Origin: Campylobacter sp.
GTDB lineage: Bacteria > Campylobacterota > Campylobacteria > Campylobacterales > Campylobacteraceae
DNA: 64,000 nucleotides
Direction of reading: 5' to 3'
NCBI RefSeq assembly: GCF_020024835.1
Contig: NZ_JAHHTD010000001.1
Span: 1 to 64,000 of the forward strand
The notes beneath the pieces were generated by a model. It had not been told where the DNA came from. It searched no databases and worked only from the letters and a program-made list of their open reading frames with translations. Below are positions 34,840-45,708 of the stretch, piece after piece (the first letter of the stretch is position 1; each line of letters begins with the position of its first letter). The position numbers and the translations under genes are program-made.

Positions 34840-35598
34840 ATGAAATTACTTTCGTGGAATGTAAATGGCTTAAGAGCTATTTGTGATAAGAATGCATTAG
34901 ACTGGATAGAAGAAGAAAATATTGATTTTATAGGTTTTCAAGAAATAAAAGCACACGAAGAGAAATTTCCAAAAAGAATTTATGAATATAATTTTAATCA
35001 TATGTATTTTAATAGTGCCAAAAGGGCTGGCTATTCTGGTGTTATGAGTTTGTGTAATTTTGATTGTGAAACTAAAAAGTGTGAATTTTTTGATGATGAT
35101 GAGGGTAGGGTTTTAGAGCATAGATTTAAAAATATTGTGCTTTTTAATATTTATTTTCCAAACGGACAAAAAGATGATGAGCGTTTAAAATTTAAGATGA
35201 AATTTTACACTGATTTTTTAGTTTATTTAGATAAGCTTTTAAAGGAAGGCAAAGAGATTATCATCTGTGGTGATGTCAATACTGCTCATAAGGAGATTGA
35301 TTTAACACACCCTAAGGCAAATGCCAATACCTCTGGATTTTTGCCTATGGAGCGTGCTTGGATTGATGATTTATTAGCACTTGGTTTTATTGACACTTTT
35401 AGAGCAATTAATGGGGATATAAAAGAAAAATATTCTTGGTGGAGCTATAGAATGAAAGCTAGAGAAAGAAATGTAGGCTGGAGAATTGATTATTTTTTTA
35501 TATCTAATAATTTAAAAAATAAGCTTAAAAATGCTTTTATAAAAGATGATATTTTAGGTTCTGATCACGCTCCTGTAGGGATAGAATTAGATATTTAA
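34840..35598 (+). CDS. xth: Exodeoxyribonuclease III / AP endonuclease (252 aa)
   Basis: EEP fold with LSWNVNGLRA at the start, QEIKAHEEKFP (metal-binding Glu), GDVNTAHKEIDL and the catalytic GSDHAPVGIEL at the end. It acts in base-excision repair. TTAAGGATAATT precedes the ATG, and it is divergent from eptC. Confidence 0.95.
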   Translation: MKLLSWNVNGLRAICDKNALDWIEEENIDFIGFQEIKAHEEKFPKRIYEYNFNHMYFNSAKRAGYSGVMSLCNFDCETKKCEFFDDDEGRVLEHRFKNIVLFNIYFPNGQKDDERLKFKMKFYTDFLVYLDKLLKEGKEIIICGDVNTAHKEIDLTHPKANANTSGFLPMERAWIDDLLALGFIDTFRAINGDIKEKYSWWSYRMKARERNVGWRIDYFFISNNLKNKLKNAFIKDDILGSDHAPVGIELDI

Positions 35599-35680
35599 AA
35601 AGTTTTAATTATTTGCCTAAGAAATTATAAAATTAATCAATCATTAAGTAATAAAAATATACAATTACCTCTTTTAAAAT

Positions 35681-35755
35681 GGCCCATTCGTCTAGCGGTT
35701 AGGACATCGCCCTTTCACGGCGGTAACACGAGTTCGAGTCTCGTATGGGTCACCA
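35681..35755 (+). tRNA. tRNA-Glu (TTC)
   Basis: Cloverleaf visible: acceptor GGCCCAT/ATGGGTC, anticodon loop CTTTCAC with TTC, TTCGAGTC in the T arm, and an encoded CCA end at 35753-35755. Confidence 0.96.
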
Positions 35756-35850
35756 CTTCGTATCTTCTAGCTATTATAAAGAGTTATTTAGTTTTTAATT
35801 TATCTGTGTTAAAATTATTTGCATAAAATTTAAATATTAAGGAGAAAGAT

Positions 35851-36504
35851 ATGTTTGAGTTAAGAAAATTACCTTATGAAGTAGATGCTTTTGGGGATTT
35901 TTTAAGTGCTGAAACTTTTTCTTTTCATTATGGAAAACATCATCAAGCTTATGTAAATAATCTAAATAATCTTATCAAAGATACTAAATTTGAAGGCAAA
36001 GATTTAGTTTATATTATTAAAAATTCAGATGGTGGTATTTTCAATAATGCAGCACAAGTTTATAATCACGATTTTTATTTTGATTGCATAAAGCCAAAAG
36101 TATGTTGTGGCTGTGGTTGCTCTTTATATGAATCATTTAAAATGGCAGTTGAAAAAGATTTTAATTCAATGGAAAATTTAAAAGATGAATTCATAAAAGG
36201 TGCAACAGGAGTTTTTGGGTCAGGGTGGTTTTGGCTAGTTTATAATATTAAAAACAAAAAGCTAGAGCTTGTTGGGACAAGTAATGCAGCTACACCTATT
36301 ACAGAAGATAAAATTCCACTTTTAGTGGTAGATATTTGGGAGCATGCTTATTATATTGATCATCGTAATGCTCGCCCTGTGTATTTAGAAAAATTTTATA
36401 CACATATAAATTGGGAATTTGTGTCTAAAGCTTATGAGTGGGCCGTTAAAGAAGGTATTAATTCTGTAAGTTTTTATGCTAATGAATTACACCCTGTAAA
36501 ATAA
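35851..36504 (+). CDS. sodB: Superoxide dismutase, iron type (217 aa)
   Basis: Metal ligands in HYGKHHQAY and DIWEHAYYIDH, with FNNAAQVYNHDFYF and the FGSGWFWL signature of Fe-SODs. A short insert (about 84-93) carries a cysteine cluster, VCCGCGCSL, also typical of Campylobacter SodB but absent from E. coli SodB; it could bind metal. AAGGAGAAAG precedes the ATG. Confidence 0.95.
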   Translation: MFELRKLPYEVDAFGDFLSAETFSFHYGKHHQAYVNNLNNLIKDTKFEGKDLVYIIKNSDGGIFNNAAQVYNHDFYFDCIKPKVCCGCGCSLYESFKMAVEKDFNSMENLKDEFIKGATGVFGSGWFWLVYNIKNKKLELVGTSNAATPITEDKIPLLVVDIWEHAYYIDHRNARPVYLEKFYTHINWEFVSKAYEWAVKEGINSVSFYANELHPVK

Positions 36505-36515
36505 CACAAATTTTT

Positions 36516-36550
36516 AATAAATTCCACTGAAATTATATGTGGAATTTATT
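36516..36550. terminator. Hairpin between sodB and purM
   Basis: AATAAATTCCAC and GTGGAATTTATT (12-bp perfect stem, 11-nt loop) are followed by GTTATTATT. It can serve sodB and perhaps convergent purM. Confidence 0.65.
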
Positions 36551-36669
36551 GTTATTATTGACTTAGAATGCAATAATACAGCATTTAATTTATTATTTTT
36601 ATTTGATTATATTTTATTAATACTTGCAAAATTTAGATTTATAGATTGATATTTTATTATAAAATATAG

Positions 36670-37659
36670 CTATTCTAAAATAATCCCTTCATTTAATATC
36701 ACTTCTCCTATGATATAAGCATTTGAATTTTCTAAAATTTTACTCACATTAGCAGGATTTACTACCATTACCATTCCTACGCCCATATTAAAACTTCTAT
36801 ACATTTCATTTTCTTCTACGCTTTGACCTATTTGATAAAATATTTCTTGAGTTTTTAAATGGTGCTTTTTAATCACTGCTCCAATACCTTGTGGGAAAAT
36901 TCTAGGTAAATTTTCTACCAATCCACCGCCTGTAATATGTGCTAAAGCATTGATATAAGGCTTTAATTTTAAAAAATCTTTTACATAAATTTTTGTAGGC
37001 TCAAGCAAAATATCAATTAGCGTTTTATCCCCTATTTTATCATCAAATTTAAGTTTTTGCACTTCAAATAATACTTTTCTAGCTAGAGAATATCCATTAG
37101 AATGAAGACCACTGCTAGGTAAAGCTAATAAAATATCACCATTTTTTACAAAAACTCTTCTATCTATTTCGTCTTTTTCAGCCATTCCTACCGAAAAACC
37201 AGCTAAATCAAAATCTCCTATATGATACATACCAGGCATTTCTGCGGTTTCTCCTCCTATTAAAGCACATTTTGCTTTTTTGCACCCATTTGCTATACCC
37301 ATTACAACTTTTTTAGCATTTTCAACTTCTAATTTTGCACTTGCATAATAATCTAAGAAAAAAAGTGGAGTAGCAAAATTACAAATTAAATCATTCACAC
37401 ACATTGCCACTAAATCTTCACCTATGGTGTTGAAATTTTGTGCATCAATTGCAAGACGTAGCTTTGTCCCAACTCCATCAGTCGCAGCTAACATTACGGG
37501 ATTTTTAAAACCTTGTGGCATAGCAAAAGCACCTGAAAAAGAGCCTATTCCACCTAAAACATTTTCATTAAAAGTTTCTTTGACTATAGGCTTTATAGCC
37601 TCCACAAAGGCATTGCCATTATCTATACTTACTCCAGCATCTTCGTAGCTTATATTCAT
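36670..37659 (-). CDS. purM: AIR synthetase (329 aa)
   Basis: Phosphoribosylformylglycinamidine cyclo-ligase, fifth step of purine synthesis. YEDAGVSIDNGN at the N-terminus, GVGTKLRLA, ALIGGETAEMPG and HITGGGLVENLPR are the family landmarks; full length. Confidence 0.95.
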   Translation of the reverse strand: MNISYEDAGVSIDNGNAFVEAIKPIVKETFNENVLGGIGSFSGAFAMPQGFKNPVMLAATDGVGTKLRLAIDAQNFNTIGEDLVAMCVNDLICNFATPLFFLDYYASAKLEVENAKKVVMGIANGCKKAKCALIGGETAEMPGMYHIGDFDLAGFSVGMAEKDEIDRRVFVKNGDILLALPSSGLHSNGYSLARKVLFEVQKLKFDDKIGDKTLIDILLEPTKIYVKDFLKLKPYINALAHITGGGLVENLPRIFPQGIGAVIKKHHLKTQEIFYQIGQSVEENEMYRSFNMGVGMVMVVNPANVSKILENSNAYIIGEVILNEGIILE

Positions 37660-37716
37660 TTATATTCCTTTAAGAATTTAAAGGTATTTTAGCTAAAAAT
37701 CTTTTAAGGCTAAATT

Positions 37717-38310
37717 ATGCAAAATGCTTATTTTGTAACTTCAAGTATAGCAGGTGGAAAATCAACCTTTATCAAAATAGTTAAAAATTTAGGATTTGAT
37801 ACTATAAGTGCTGATGAAATTACTCATATGTTATTAAATAAAAATGCACAATGTATTGCAAAACTTTTTGATGATTTGATTTTAAATATTGATGGTAGTG
37901 TAGATAGAAAAAAACTTGGAAATATAATTTTTAACGATTTATTTGCTAAAGAAAAATTAGAAACTTTCATTCATCCAAAAATTAAAGATGAAATTTTAAA
38001 ACAAGCTATAAAAATTGATAAAAAAAATAAAGCTTTTTTTATAGAATTACCATTATTTTTTGAAAATAATAATTATCAAAATTTAGGGAAAAGTATTTTA
38101 ATTTATGCACCAAGAGAGCTTTTGCTTCAAAGACTTATGTTAAGAGAATGTATAAGTAAAGATGAAGCATTAAATAAGATAAATTCCCAGCTTGACATAG
38201 AAAAAAAGAAACAAATGGCTGATTATGTAGTAGAAAATATATATAGTTATAAAATATTTGAAAAAAGTGTGTTAAATTTTTTAAAATACAACTTAAAGGT
38301 TATTGTGTGA
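37717..38310 (+). CDS. coaE: Dephospho-CoA kinase (197 aa)
   Basis: Last step of coenzyme A synthesis. The P-loop is SIAGGKST (about 9-16) rather than the usual GxxGSGKS, as in other Campylobacter CoaE proteins, followed by SADEITH and the lid region RLMLRECIS. It overlaps dapF by 4 bp. Confidence 0.9.
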   Translation: MQNAYFVTSSIAGGKSTFIKIVKNLGFDTISADEITHMLLNKNAQCIAKLFDDLILNIDGSVDRKKLGNIIFNDLFAKEKLETFIHPKIKDEILKQAIKIDKKNKAFFIELPLFFENNNYQNLGKSILIYAPRELLLQRLMLRECISKDEALNKINSQLDIEKKKQMADYVVENIYSYKIFEKSVLNFLKYNLKVIV

Positions 38311-39059
38311 AATATTTTAAATATTGTGCTAGCGGAAATGATTTTATTATATTTGCAGATGAAGAAAAAAAAGATAGATCTAAAATAGCACAAATTCTTT
38401 GTAATAGATACGAGGGCATAGGTGCAGATGGGTTAATAGCGATAATCCCTCATAAAAGGTATGATTTTCAATGGCAGTTTTATAATTGTGATGGAAGTGA
38501 AGCAAATATGTGCGGTAATGGCTCAAGAGCAGCAGCACATTTTGCACATCATTTTTTAAAGAAATCTAAATATTTAAATTTTATTACCGGTGCAGGACTT
38601 ATTAAATCTTATGTAGAAGATGATATGGTTGAAGTTAAATTAAGTAGTGTTGAAAATATTAAAGAAGCCTTTAAATACAAGCAAAAGCAGTGGCAATTAT
38701 GCGATACAGGCGTCCCTCATCTTGTAACTTTTGTAAATGATTTAAATGATTTTGATGAAAAAATATGCAAAGAACTTCGTCAAAAATATAATGCGAATGT
38801 AAATTTTGCTAAAATTGTAAATGATAGATTGCTTATGGTAAGAACATTTGAACGAGGTGTAGAAAGTGAAACCTTAGCGTGTGGAACAGGTATGAGTGCG
38901 TGTTTTTATTTAGCACAATTAGATGAAAAAGTTAAATCAGAAGTTACAATAAAGCCAAAAAGTGGCGAGGAATTATTTTTTAGATTTGAAGAAAATCAAA
39001 TATTTTTTAAAGGAAAGGTAAAGTATTGTTTTGAAGCTAATTATAATTTTTCTTATTAA
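38307..39059 (+). CDS. dapF: Diaminopimelate epimerase (250 aa)
   Basis: Makes meso-diaminopimelate for lysine and peptidoglycan. The two catalytic cysteines lie in MCGNGSRA and LACGTGMSA. GTG start at 38307 overlapping coaE. Its 3' end overlaps the bax start by 29 bp. Confidence 0.94.
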   Translation: MKYFKYCASGNDFIIFADEEKKDRSKIAQILCNRYEGIGADGLIAIIPHKRYDFQWQFYNCDGSEANMCGNGSRAAAHFAHHFLKKSKYLNFITGAGLIKSYVEDDMVEVKLSSVENIKEAFKYKQKQWQLCDTGVPHLVTFVNDLNDFDEKICKELRQKYNANVNFAKIVNDRLLMVRTFERGVESETLACGTGMSACFYLAQLDEKVKSEVTIKPKSGEELFFRFEENQIFFKGKVKYCFEANYNFSY

Positions 39060-39738
39060 TTGTATTTTATTACAAGCTAAATTTATCCCAGGTTTTGATG
39101 AAAGTTTTTATACTCTTGATATTAATCAAAAAAGAGAAGTATTTATAGGAAAAATTAACACCTTGCTTGATAATTCTTTTAAAAATATAGAAAATGAACA
39201 AGAATTTGTAAATAATTTTTTTAATGAAGCATTAAAATTAAATTTTAGAAATTTAAATCAAACAGCTTTAAATAGATTGATAGAACTAAAGGAAAAATAC
39301 AGAATAAAAAATTTATACGACATACAAGAGTATCAAAAAAAAATTCAAAAAATCCCTAAATCTTTGGCCATAGCTCAAGCTATTATAGAAAGTGCTACCG
39401 GAACGAGTCGTTTTGTAAAAGAAGCAAATAATCTTTTTGGAGAATGGACTTGGGGAGAAAAAGGTTTAGTGCCTAAAGAAAGAAGTTTAAATAAAACACA
39501 TAAAATTAGAATTTTTGATACTTTAGAAGAAAGTGTTGATTCTTATGTTTTGAATTTAAATCGTCATTATGCTTATGAAGATTTTAGGATATGGCGTCAG
39601 AGTATATTAAAAAAAAGAGAAAAACTAGATGGCAAAGAAGCAGCTAGATATTTAGAAAAATATTCTGAAATAAAAAATAAATATATCCAGTTAATTTTAG
39701 CTATCATAAAAAAACATAAATTAGATAAATTTGATTAA
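39031..39738 (+). CDS. Bax-like peptidoglycan glucosaminidase (235 aa)
   Basis: A TTG start at 39031, inside dapF, gives a signal peptide MKLIIIFLINCILLQA. AAGGAAAGG lies upstream. The glucosaminidase domain has the catalytic Glu in AIIESATGTSRF and the NNLFGEW motif. A periplasmic cell-wall hydrolase, next to a cell-wall precursor gene. It converges with and overlaps the next gene by 4 bp. Confidence 0.82.
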   Translation: MKLIIIFLINCILLQAKFIPGFDESFYTLDINQKREVFIGKINTLLDNSFKNIENEQEFVNNFFNEALKLNFRNLNQTALNRLIELKEKYRIKNLYDIQEYQKKIQKIPKSLAIAQAIIESATGTSRFVKEANNLFGEWTWGEKGLVPKERSLNKTHKIRIFDTLEESVDSYVLNLNRHYAYEDFRIWRQSILKKREKLDGKEAARYLEKYSEIKNKYIQLILAIIKKHKLDKFD

Positions 39739-40793
39739 TTTCCTAAAGCCCACTCATCAAATGGAAGCAGTAAAATTCTAACCCCATTGATAAAAAATTC
39801 AGTATTTTGCGAAAGTGTGATAACAAAAATCGAAGAAATCTTAAGATGATTTTTACTAAGAATTTTTTTAATTTTTAATAAAATTAAATCTTTATCTTTA
39901 AAAGGTAAGCACAAAAAAGCAATTTTTAAATTTGGGATATAAAAATCAAAATATTTAGTATAAAAAATTTCTTGTTTAAATTTAAACATTTCATTTAAAA
40001 CTAAATTTTCAAACAAAGCATTAAAATCTTTTTGTATGCTTAAAGAGTTTTTTAAAGAAAAATCCCAAAAATATACTTTTTTTAAGTTTTTTTCATAATT
40101 TTTCACAAAATATAAAGTGTAATTTTGTTCTAATTTTGTTATATTTTTGTATAAAGTATCTTTTGAAATTTGCATTTTTTCTTTCATCGATTTAAATAAA
40201 TCATTGGTGCTAAATTCTCCAGAGATATTTGAGGAGATAAATTTTAAAATATTTAATTCTAAAGGGCTATAAAAACTTTTTAAATAAGTAGAATTTACTT
40301 CTTGGTTTTGAGTTATAGTGTTTCTTCCAATATGCAAAAAATAACTTACCATAGATTTTATATCAATATTTTTTTTATTTAAGCTTATGAATTCTTCAAA
40401 ATCTAAAAAGTCAAGATGAAGTTCTTCAAAATCATTTAATTTAAAATCAATCATATTAACACTTAATATGATTTGTAAATTTAAATGTTTTAAAATACTA
40501 AAATCAAATTCATAGCAAAAATTACAAAGCACTAAAAATTTAATTTGAGGATTGTAAATTAAAAAAGAATTAAGATGTAATAAACTTTTTTCATCAAATT
40601 TTAAATCAGCACAATCAATAAAGAGTATATTTTCATTTTTATAAGAAGATAAAAAATTTAAAATAAGATTTTTTTTACCGCTGGCAAATCCACCTTTTAC
40701 GATGAGATTTTTATTAGTTTGAATTTGAATTTTTCTTTCTTTAAAGCTTTGATTTTTTGGATAATTATCATAAAAAAATTGTAATATCTTCAT
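39735..40793 (-). CDS. P-loop ATPase with winged-helix region, Cj1533c type (352 aa)
   Basis: Walker A GGFASGKKN (about 34-42), a LLFIDCADL-like strand and a central helix-turn-helix (ISKDTLYKNITKLE, about 214-227). It looks like the DUF4143/AAA family. The same gene lies by dapF in C. jejuni, annotated as a helix-turn-helix protein. Role unknown. Confidence 0.7.
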   Translation of the reverse strand: MKILQFFYDNYPKNQSFKERKIQIQTNKNLIVKGGFASGKKNLILNFLSSYKNENILFIDCADLKFDEKSLLHLNSFLIYNPQIKFLVLCNFCYEFDFSILKHLNLQIILSVNMIDFKLNDFEELHLDFLDFEEFISLNKKNIDIKSMVSYFLHIGRNTITQNQEVNSTYLKSFYSPLELNILKFISSNISGEFSTNDLFKSMKEKMQISKDTLYKNITKLEQNYTLYFVKNYEKNLKKVYFWDFSLKNSLSIQKDFNALFENLVLNEMFKFKQEIFYTKYFDFYIPNLKIAFLCLPFKDKDLILLKIKKILSKNHLKISSIFVITLSQNTEFFINGVRILLLPFDEWALGN

Positions 40794-40805
40794 AGTTATA
40801 AATTA

Positions 40806-40881
40806 TGGTGGAGTATAGCGGGTTCGAACCGCTGACCCCAACGCTGCCAGCGTTGTGCTCTCCCAGCTGAGCTAATACCCC
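40806..40881 (-). tRNA. tRNA-Ala (GGC)
   Basis: Minus strand: acceptor GGGGTAT/ATACTCC, anticodon loop CTGGCAG with GGC, TTCGAACC in the T arm and encoded CCA. Confidence 0.96.
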
Positions 40882-41013
40882 TTTTATTTGGTTTAATGAG
40901 AAAAGGATAATACATTTTAGCTTATATTTTATTAAATTAAGTATTCTTAGTATATTAAATATAAAAATTATCCTTATAATAAGGAAAAAATATAAAAAAA
41001 TATCTATAAATTC

Positions 41014-41043
41014 TTGACTTTATGAAACTTGTTTTTATATAAT
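41014..41043 (+). promoter_or_regulatory. S10 operon promoter
   Basis: TTGACT (41014-41019), 18-nt spacer and TATAAT (41038-41043), 63 bp before rpsJ. A small GTTAGA/TCTAAC hairpin (41066-41082) lies in the leader. Confidence 0.7.
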
Positions 41044-41105
41044 TGCTCCATCATTAACTATGGTGGTTAGATTTTATCTAACGAGTTCTTTATAAAGGAA
41101 AAAAT

Positions 41106-41417
41106 ATGGAAAGAATTAGGCTTAAGCTAAAAGCTTATGACCACAGAGTTCTAGATCGCACAGTTGCAGCAATTGTAGAGGCTGTTAAGAGAACAGGTGC
41201 TGATATTAGGGGACCAGTACCGATGCCTACAAAGATAAAAAGATACACAGTTTTGAAATCTCCACATATAAATAAAGACTCACGCGAACAATTTGAGATG
41301 AGAATTCACGCGCGTATGCTTGATATTGTGGCAGCTACTCCAGATACGGTAGATTCACTCACAAAACTTGACTTAGCTCCTGAAGTTAATGTCGAGGTAA
41401 GAGCTATGGGTAAATAA
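41106..41417 (+). CDS. rpsJ: 30S ribosomal protein S10 (103 aa)
   Basis: First gene of the S10 cluster; [17 protein letters not shown] and [19 protein letters not shown] are S10 signatures. AAAGGAAAAAAT precedes the ATG. Confidence 0.97.
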   Translation: MERIRLKLKAYDHRVLDRTVAAIVEAVKRTGADIRGPVPMPTKIKRYTVLKSPHINKDSREQFEMRIHARMLDIVAATPDTVDSLTKLDLAPEVNVEVRAMGK

Positions 41418-41426
41418 GGATAAAAT

Positions 41427-42002
41427 ATGGAATACATTGTAGAAAAAATTGGTATGAGTAGAACAATTAGCACACCAAGCATTCCTGTAACCCTACTTAA
41501 GCTTGTTCAAACTAAAGTATGTGAAGTTGAAAATGGAAAAGCTCTGGTTGCTTATGTTAAAGGCAAAGTAAATAATAAATGTATCTCTGGTCAGCAAAAA
41601 AAATATAATCTTTCTACTGAATATAATAGATTTGCTAATTTAAAAGTAGCAAATACCCAAGCAGGAGATATTGATTTAAATCCTTTGAAAGAAGCTTCTG
41701 TTTTAAAAGTAAGTTTTAATTCTAAAGGTAGAGGCTATAGTGGGGTTATGAAAAGACACGGATTTGCTGGAGGTCCTGCAAGTCATGGTTCAAGATTTCA
41801 TAGACGCCACGGATCAATAGGTAATCGCGAATGGCCAGGTCGTGTTCAGCCAGGTATGAAAATGGCAGGTCATTATGGTAATGTAAAAGTTACCGTGAAA
41901 AATGAAATAGTATCATTTGATGAAGAAAATAGCATTTTAGTAGTTAAGGGTGCTGTGCCAGGATATAATGGTGCTATGGGTAGAATAAGGATTGCAAAAT
42001 GA
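41427..42002 (+). CDS. rplC: 50S ribosomal protein L3 (191 aa)
   Basis: L3 loop motif [14 protein letters not shown] around the peptidyl-transferase approach. It ends in a 4-bp overlap with rplD. At 191 aa it is slightly shorter than E. coli L3. Confidence 0.96.
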   Translation: MEYIVEKIGMSRTISTPSIPVTLLKLVQTKVCEVENGKALVAYVKGKVNNKCISGQQKKYNLSTEYNRFANLKVANTQAGDIDLNPLKEASVLKVSFNSKGRGYSGVMKRHGFAGGPASHGSRFHRRHGSIGNREWPGRVQPGMKMAGHYGNVKVTVKNEIVSFDEENSILVVKGAVPGYNGAMGRIRIAK

Positions 42003-42613
42003 GTAAAGTAACTATTTTAAATGATAAATTTGAAAAAGCTAGCGAACTCGATCTTCCAGCAAAATATGCAGAAGTTAATTCTCACAACCTTTATTTGTAT
42101 GTAAAATCTTACCTTTCTAGTCTTAGAGCAAATACAGCTCACACTAAAGGTAGAAGTGATGTAAGTGGTGGCGGTAAAAAACCATGGAGACAAAAAGGAC
42201 GTGGTGGTGCAAGAGCTGGTTCAACAAGAACAAATGTTTGGGTAGGTGGTGCTGTGGCATTTGGTCCTACAAACAATCGTAACTATATTCAAAAAGTGAA
42301 TAAAAAACAAAAACGTTTAGCACTTGAAAGAGCATTAGCTGATAAGGCTCAAAATAATGCGTTGTTTTCAGTAGATTGTTTAAACATTGAAAGTGGCAAA
42401 ACAAAAGACGCAAATGCAGTTATTAAAAAGCTTGGTTTAAAAGACGCTTTAATTATAAAAGATTTACTAGATGAAAAAACACTTCTTGCTTTTAGAAATT
42501 TAGCAAATTGTTATGTTATTGATGCAAGTGAAGTTAATGCTTATTTAGTATCTGTATTTAATGCTGTTATTATTGAAAAAGCAGCACTTGAATCTATCGT
42601 AAAAGAGGGTTAA
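41999..42613 (+). CDS. rplD: 50S ribosomal protein L4 (204 aa)
   Basis: Exit-tunnel loop [19 protein letters not shown] (about 58-76). In E. coli L4 represses the S10 operon; no equivalent leader structure is evident here beyond a small hairpin. Confidence 0.96.
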   Translation: MSKVTILNDKFEKASELDLPAKYAEVNSHNLYLYVKSYLSSLRANTAHTKGRSDVSGGGKKPWRQKGRGGARAGSTRTNVWVGGAVAFGPTNNRNYIQKVNKKQKRLALERALADKAQNNALFSVDCLNIESGKTKDANAVIKKLGLKDALIIKDLLDEKTLLAFRNLANCYVIDASEVNAYLVSVFNAVIIEKAALESIVKEG

Positions 42614-42614
42614 A

Positions 42615-42896
42615 ATGGCAGATATTACTGATATAAAAACAATACTTTACACTGAAAAAAGTTTAAACCTTCAAGAGCAAGGTGTTGTAGTTATTCAAAC
42701 TTCTCCAAAAATGACTAAAAATGGTTTAAAAGAAGTTTTAAAAGAATACTTTGGTGTAACTCCATTGAGAATTAATTCTTTAAAAATGGATGGAAAGATA
42801 AAGCGTTTTAGAGGCCGTGAAGGTCAAAGAAATAGCTTTAAAAAATTCTATGTTAAGCTACCAGAAGGTGTTAGCTTAGAAAATTCGGAGGCGTAA
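42615..42896 (+). CDS. rplW: 50S ribosomal protein L23 (93 aa)
   Basis: Begins [16 protein letters not shown] and keeps the [21 protein letters not shown]-terminal strand. Docking site for trigger factor and SRP at the tunnel exit. Confidence 0.95.
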   Translation: MADITDIKTILYTEKSLNLQEQGVVVIQTSPKMTKNGLKEVLKEYFGVTPLRINSLKMDGKIKRFRGREGQRNSFKKFYVKLPEGVSLENSEA

Positions 42897-42897
42897 G

Positions 42898-43728
42898 ATG
42901 GCAATTAAAACATATAAACCATATACTCCAAGTAGAAGATATATTACGGGTATAAGTTCTGCAGATATTACTGCAAAAGCTAGCGTTCGTTCATTACTTG
43001 TGAAGCTTCCAGTGCATGCAGGCCGTAATAACAATGGTAGAATTACAAGTCGCCATAAAGAAGCAGGTGCTAAGAAACTTTATAGAATTATAGATTTTAA
43101 AAGAAGAAAATTTGGCATAGAAGGTAAAGTTGAAGCGATTGAGTATGATCCATATAGAAATTGTCGTATCGCACTAATTTCTTATAGAGATGGTGAAAAA
43201 AGATATATTTTACAAGCTAAAGGTTTAAGTGTTGGCGATATTGTATGTGCAGCAGAAAGTGGTCTTGATATTAAACCAGGTAATGCAATGAAGCTTAAAA
43301 ATATTCCTGTTGGTACTATTGTGCATAATATCGAGTTAAAACCAGGTAAAGGCGGTCAAATGATTCGTTCAGCTGGTGCTTATGCACAACTTATGGGTAA
43401 GGAAGAAAAATATGTTATTTTAAGACTTGCAAGTGGTGAGATGAGACAAGTTTTAGCTGAATGTATGGCTAGTATCGGTGAAGTTGGTAACGAAGAGTGG
43501 TCAAATGTAACTATAGGTAAGGCAGGAAGAAATCGTCATAGAGGTATTCGTCCTCAAACGAGAGGTTCTGCTATGAATCCAGTTGATCACCCACACGGAG
43601 GGGGAGAAGGTAAGAAAAATTCTGGTCGTCATCCAGTTACTCCTTGGGGTAAACCAACTAAGGGTGCTAAAACTCGCCGTAAAAAAGCTAGCGATAAGCT
43701 AATAATTTCAAGAAGAAAAGGAAAGTAA
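42898..43728 (+). CDS. rplB: 50S ribosomal protein L2 (276 aa)
   Basis: Full-length L2; the conserved [15 protein letters not shown] segment carries the histidine near the peptidyl-transferase centre. Confidence 0.97.
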   Translation: MAIKTYKPYTPSRRYITGISSADITAKASVRSLLVKLPVHAGRNNNGRITSRHKEAGAKKLYRIIDFKRRKFGIEGKVEAIEYDPYRNCRIALISYRDGEKRYILQAKGLSVGDIVCAAESGLDIKPGNAMKLKNIPVGTIVHNIELKPGKGGQMIRSAGAYAQLMGKEEKYVILRLASGEMRQVLAECMASIGEVGNEEWSNVTIGKAGRNRHRGIRPQTRGSAMNPVDHPHGGGEGKKNSGRHPVTPWGKPTKGAKTRRKKASDKLIISRRKGK

Positions 43729-43729
43729 G

Positions 43730-44011
43730 ATGGCTAGGTCACTAAAAAAAGGTCCTTTTGTTGATGACCATGTAATGAAAAAAGTCATCGCTGCTAAAAA
43801 AGCTAACGATGGCAAGCCGATTAAAACTTGGTCAAGACGTAGCACTATTATACCTGATATGATAGGTTTAACTTTTAATGTTCATAATGGAAAAAGCTTT
43901 ATACCTGTATATATAACTGAAAATCATATTGGTTATAAATTAGGTGAATTTGCACCTACTAGAACATTTAAGGGTCATAAAGGCTCTGTGCAAAAGAAAA
44001 TAGGTAAATAA
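43730..44011 (+). CDS. rpsS: 30S ribosomal protein S19 (93 aa)
   Basis: [14 protein letters not shown] start and [15 protein letters not shown] end (here [16 protein letters not shown]). Confidence 0.96.
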   Translation: MARSLKKGPFVDDHVMKKVIAAKKANDGKPIKTWSRRSTIIPDMIGLTFNVHNGKSFIPVYITENHIGYKLGEFAPTRTFKGHKGSVQKKIGK

Positions 44012-44021
44012 GGAGAAAGTT

Positions 44022-44396
44022 ATGAGTAGAGCGTTAATTAAATTCATAAGATTATCTCCAACTAAAGCAAGATTGATTGCTAGAGAAGTTCAAGGTATGA
44101 ATGCTGAACTTGCATTAGCAAGTTTAAAATTTATGCCAAATAAAGGTGCTAAATTTATAGCAAATGCTATTTCAAGTGCTGTTGCAAATGGTAGTTTTGA
44201 AGCAAATGAAGTTATTGTTTCAAGTTGTCGTGTCGATGCTGGTGCAGTGTTGAAAAGATTTAGACCAAGAGCAAGAGGAAGCGCTAGTCGTATTAGAAAG
44301 CCAACCTCACACATTTTAGTAGAAGTTAGCAAAGTAGAAGCAAGTGCTGGAAAAACTACAAAAGCTAAAAAAGCATCAGTGAAAAAGGAAAGCTAA
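44022..44396 (+). CDS. rplV: 50S ribosomal protein L22 (124 aa)
   Basis: [17 protein letters not shown] start and the tunnel hairpin loop [20 protein letters not shown] Lys/Ala-rich C-terminal tail extends past the usual 110 aa. Confidence 0.95.
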   Translation: MSRALIKFIRLSPTKARLIAREVQGMNAELALASLKFMPNKGAKFIANAISSAVANGSFEANEVIVSSCRVDAGAVLKRFRPRARGSASRIRKPTSHILVEVSKVEASAGKTTKAKKASVKKES

Positions 44397-44397
44397 T

Positions 44398-45099
44398 ATG
44401 GGACAAAAAGTAAATCCGATTGGTTTGAGATTAGGGATTAATAGAAATTGGGAATCAAGATGGTTTCCTACTAAAGCTAATGTAGCAGAAAATATTGGTG
44501 AAGATTATAAAATTAGAACTTTCTTAAAGAGAAAATTATATTATGCTGGAATTAGTCAAATTCTTGTAGAAAGAACAGCAAAAAAATTAAGAGTAACTGT
44601 TGTAGCTGCAAGACCGGGAATTATTATTGGTAAAAAAGGTAGTGATGTTGATGTTTTAAGAAAAGATCTTCAAAATTTGATCGGTAAAGAAGTTAATATC
44701 AACATTAAAGAAGAAAGGAAAGCAGGTGCTTCAGCACAACTTGCTGCTGAAAGTGTTGCTACTCAACTTGAAAAAAGAATTGCTTTTAGAAGAGCAATGA
44801 AAAAAGTGATCCAAGGAGCACAAAAAGCAGGTGCTAAAGGTATCAAGGTATCAGTTTCAGGCCGTTTAGGTGGAGCTGAAATGGCAAGAACAGAATGGTA
44901 TCTAGAAGGTCGTGTTCCGCTTCATACTTTAAGAGCAAAGATTGATTATGGTTTTGCTGAGGCTCATACTACCTATGGAAATATAGGCATTAAAGTATGG
45001 ATATTTAAAGGTGAAGTTTTGCAAAAAGGTGTTCAAACTGAAAAAGCCGAAGACAATGCTCCAGCTAAAAAAACAAGAAGAGCAAGAAGAGGTAAATAA
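44398..45099 (+). CDS. rpsC: 30S ribosomal protein S3 (233 aa)
   Basis: KH domain with [10 protein letters not shown]-terminal basic tail. Starts [13 protein letters not shown]. Confidence 0.96.
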   Translation: MGQKVNPIGLRLGINRNWESRWFPTKANVAENIGEDYKIRTFLKRKLYYAGISQILVERTAKKLRVTVVAARPGIIIGKKGSDVDVLRKDLQNLIGKEVNINIKEERKAGASAQLAAESVATQLEKRIAFRRAMKKVIQGAQKAGAKGIKVSVSGRLGGAEMARTEWYLEGRVPLHTLRAKIDYGFAEAHTTYGNIGIKVWIFKGEVLQKGVQTEKAEDNAPAKKTRRARRGK

Positions 45100-45101
45100 T
45101 C

Positions 45102-45527
45102 ATGTTAATGCCAAAAAGAACAAAATATCGTAAAATGATGAAAGGGCGTAATAGAGGTTATGCCAACAGGGGAACAGAATTTACTTTTGGTGATTATGCT
45201 TTAAAAGCAACAGAAGCAGGTCGCATAAATTCGCGTCAAATTGAAGCAGCTCGTATTGCTTTAACTCGTTTTGTAAAAAGACAAGGTAAAACTTGGATTA
45301 GAGTTTTTCCAGATAAACCATTAACTAAAAAGCCTTTAGAAACTCGTATGGGTAAAGGTAAAGGTGCAGTAGAAGAATGGGTAATGAATATCAAGCCAGG
45401 TCGTATTATTTATGAAATGGCAGGTGTTAATGAGGAAATGGCAAGACAAGCTTTAACTTTAGCTATGCATAAATTACCATTTAAAACTAAGTTTGTTACA
45501 AGAGAGAGCCAAAATGAAATATATTGA
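45102..45527 (+). CDS. rplP: 50S ribosomal protein L16 (141 aa)
   Basis: [15 protein letters not shown] start and [18 protein letters not shown]. Its end overlaps rpmC by 14 bp. Confidence 0.96.
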   Translation: MLMPKRTKYRKMMKGRNRGYANRGTEFTFGDYALKATEAGRINSRQIEAARIALTRFVKRQGKTWIRVFPDKPLTKKPLETRMGKGKGAVEEWVMNIKPGRIIYEMAGVNEEMARQALTLAMHKLPFKTKFVTRESQNEIY

Positions 45528-45699
45528 TATTAAAGACAAAACAGCAGCCGAGCTTGCAACAATGCTAAAAGAAAAAAAGGTGCTTTTATTTACACTAAAA
45601 CAAAAGCTAAAAACAATGCAGCTAACTAATCCTAAAGAAATTAGCGAAGTTAAAAAAGACATTGCTAGAATCAACACTGCAATTAATGCTTTACAATAA
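45514..45699 (+). CDS. rpmC: 50S ribosomal protein L29 (61 aa)
   Basis: Start [14 protein letters not shown] at 45514, with AGAGAG upstream, inside the end of rplP. A frame from 45493 would add seven residues that no L29 has. Confidence 0.93.
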   Translation: MKYIDIKDKTAAELATMLKEKKVLLFTLKQKLKTMQLTNPKEISEVKKDIARINTAINALQ

Positions 45700-45708
45700 G
45701 GATAGAAA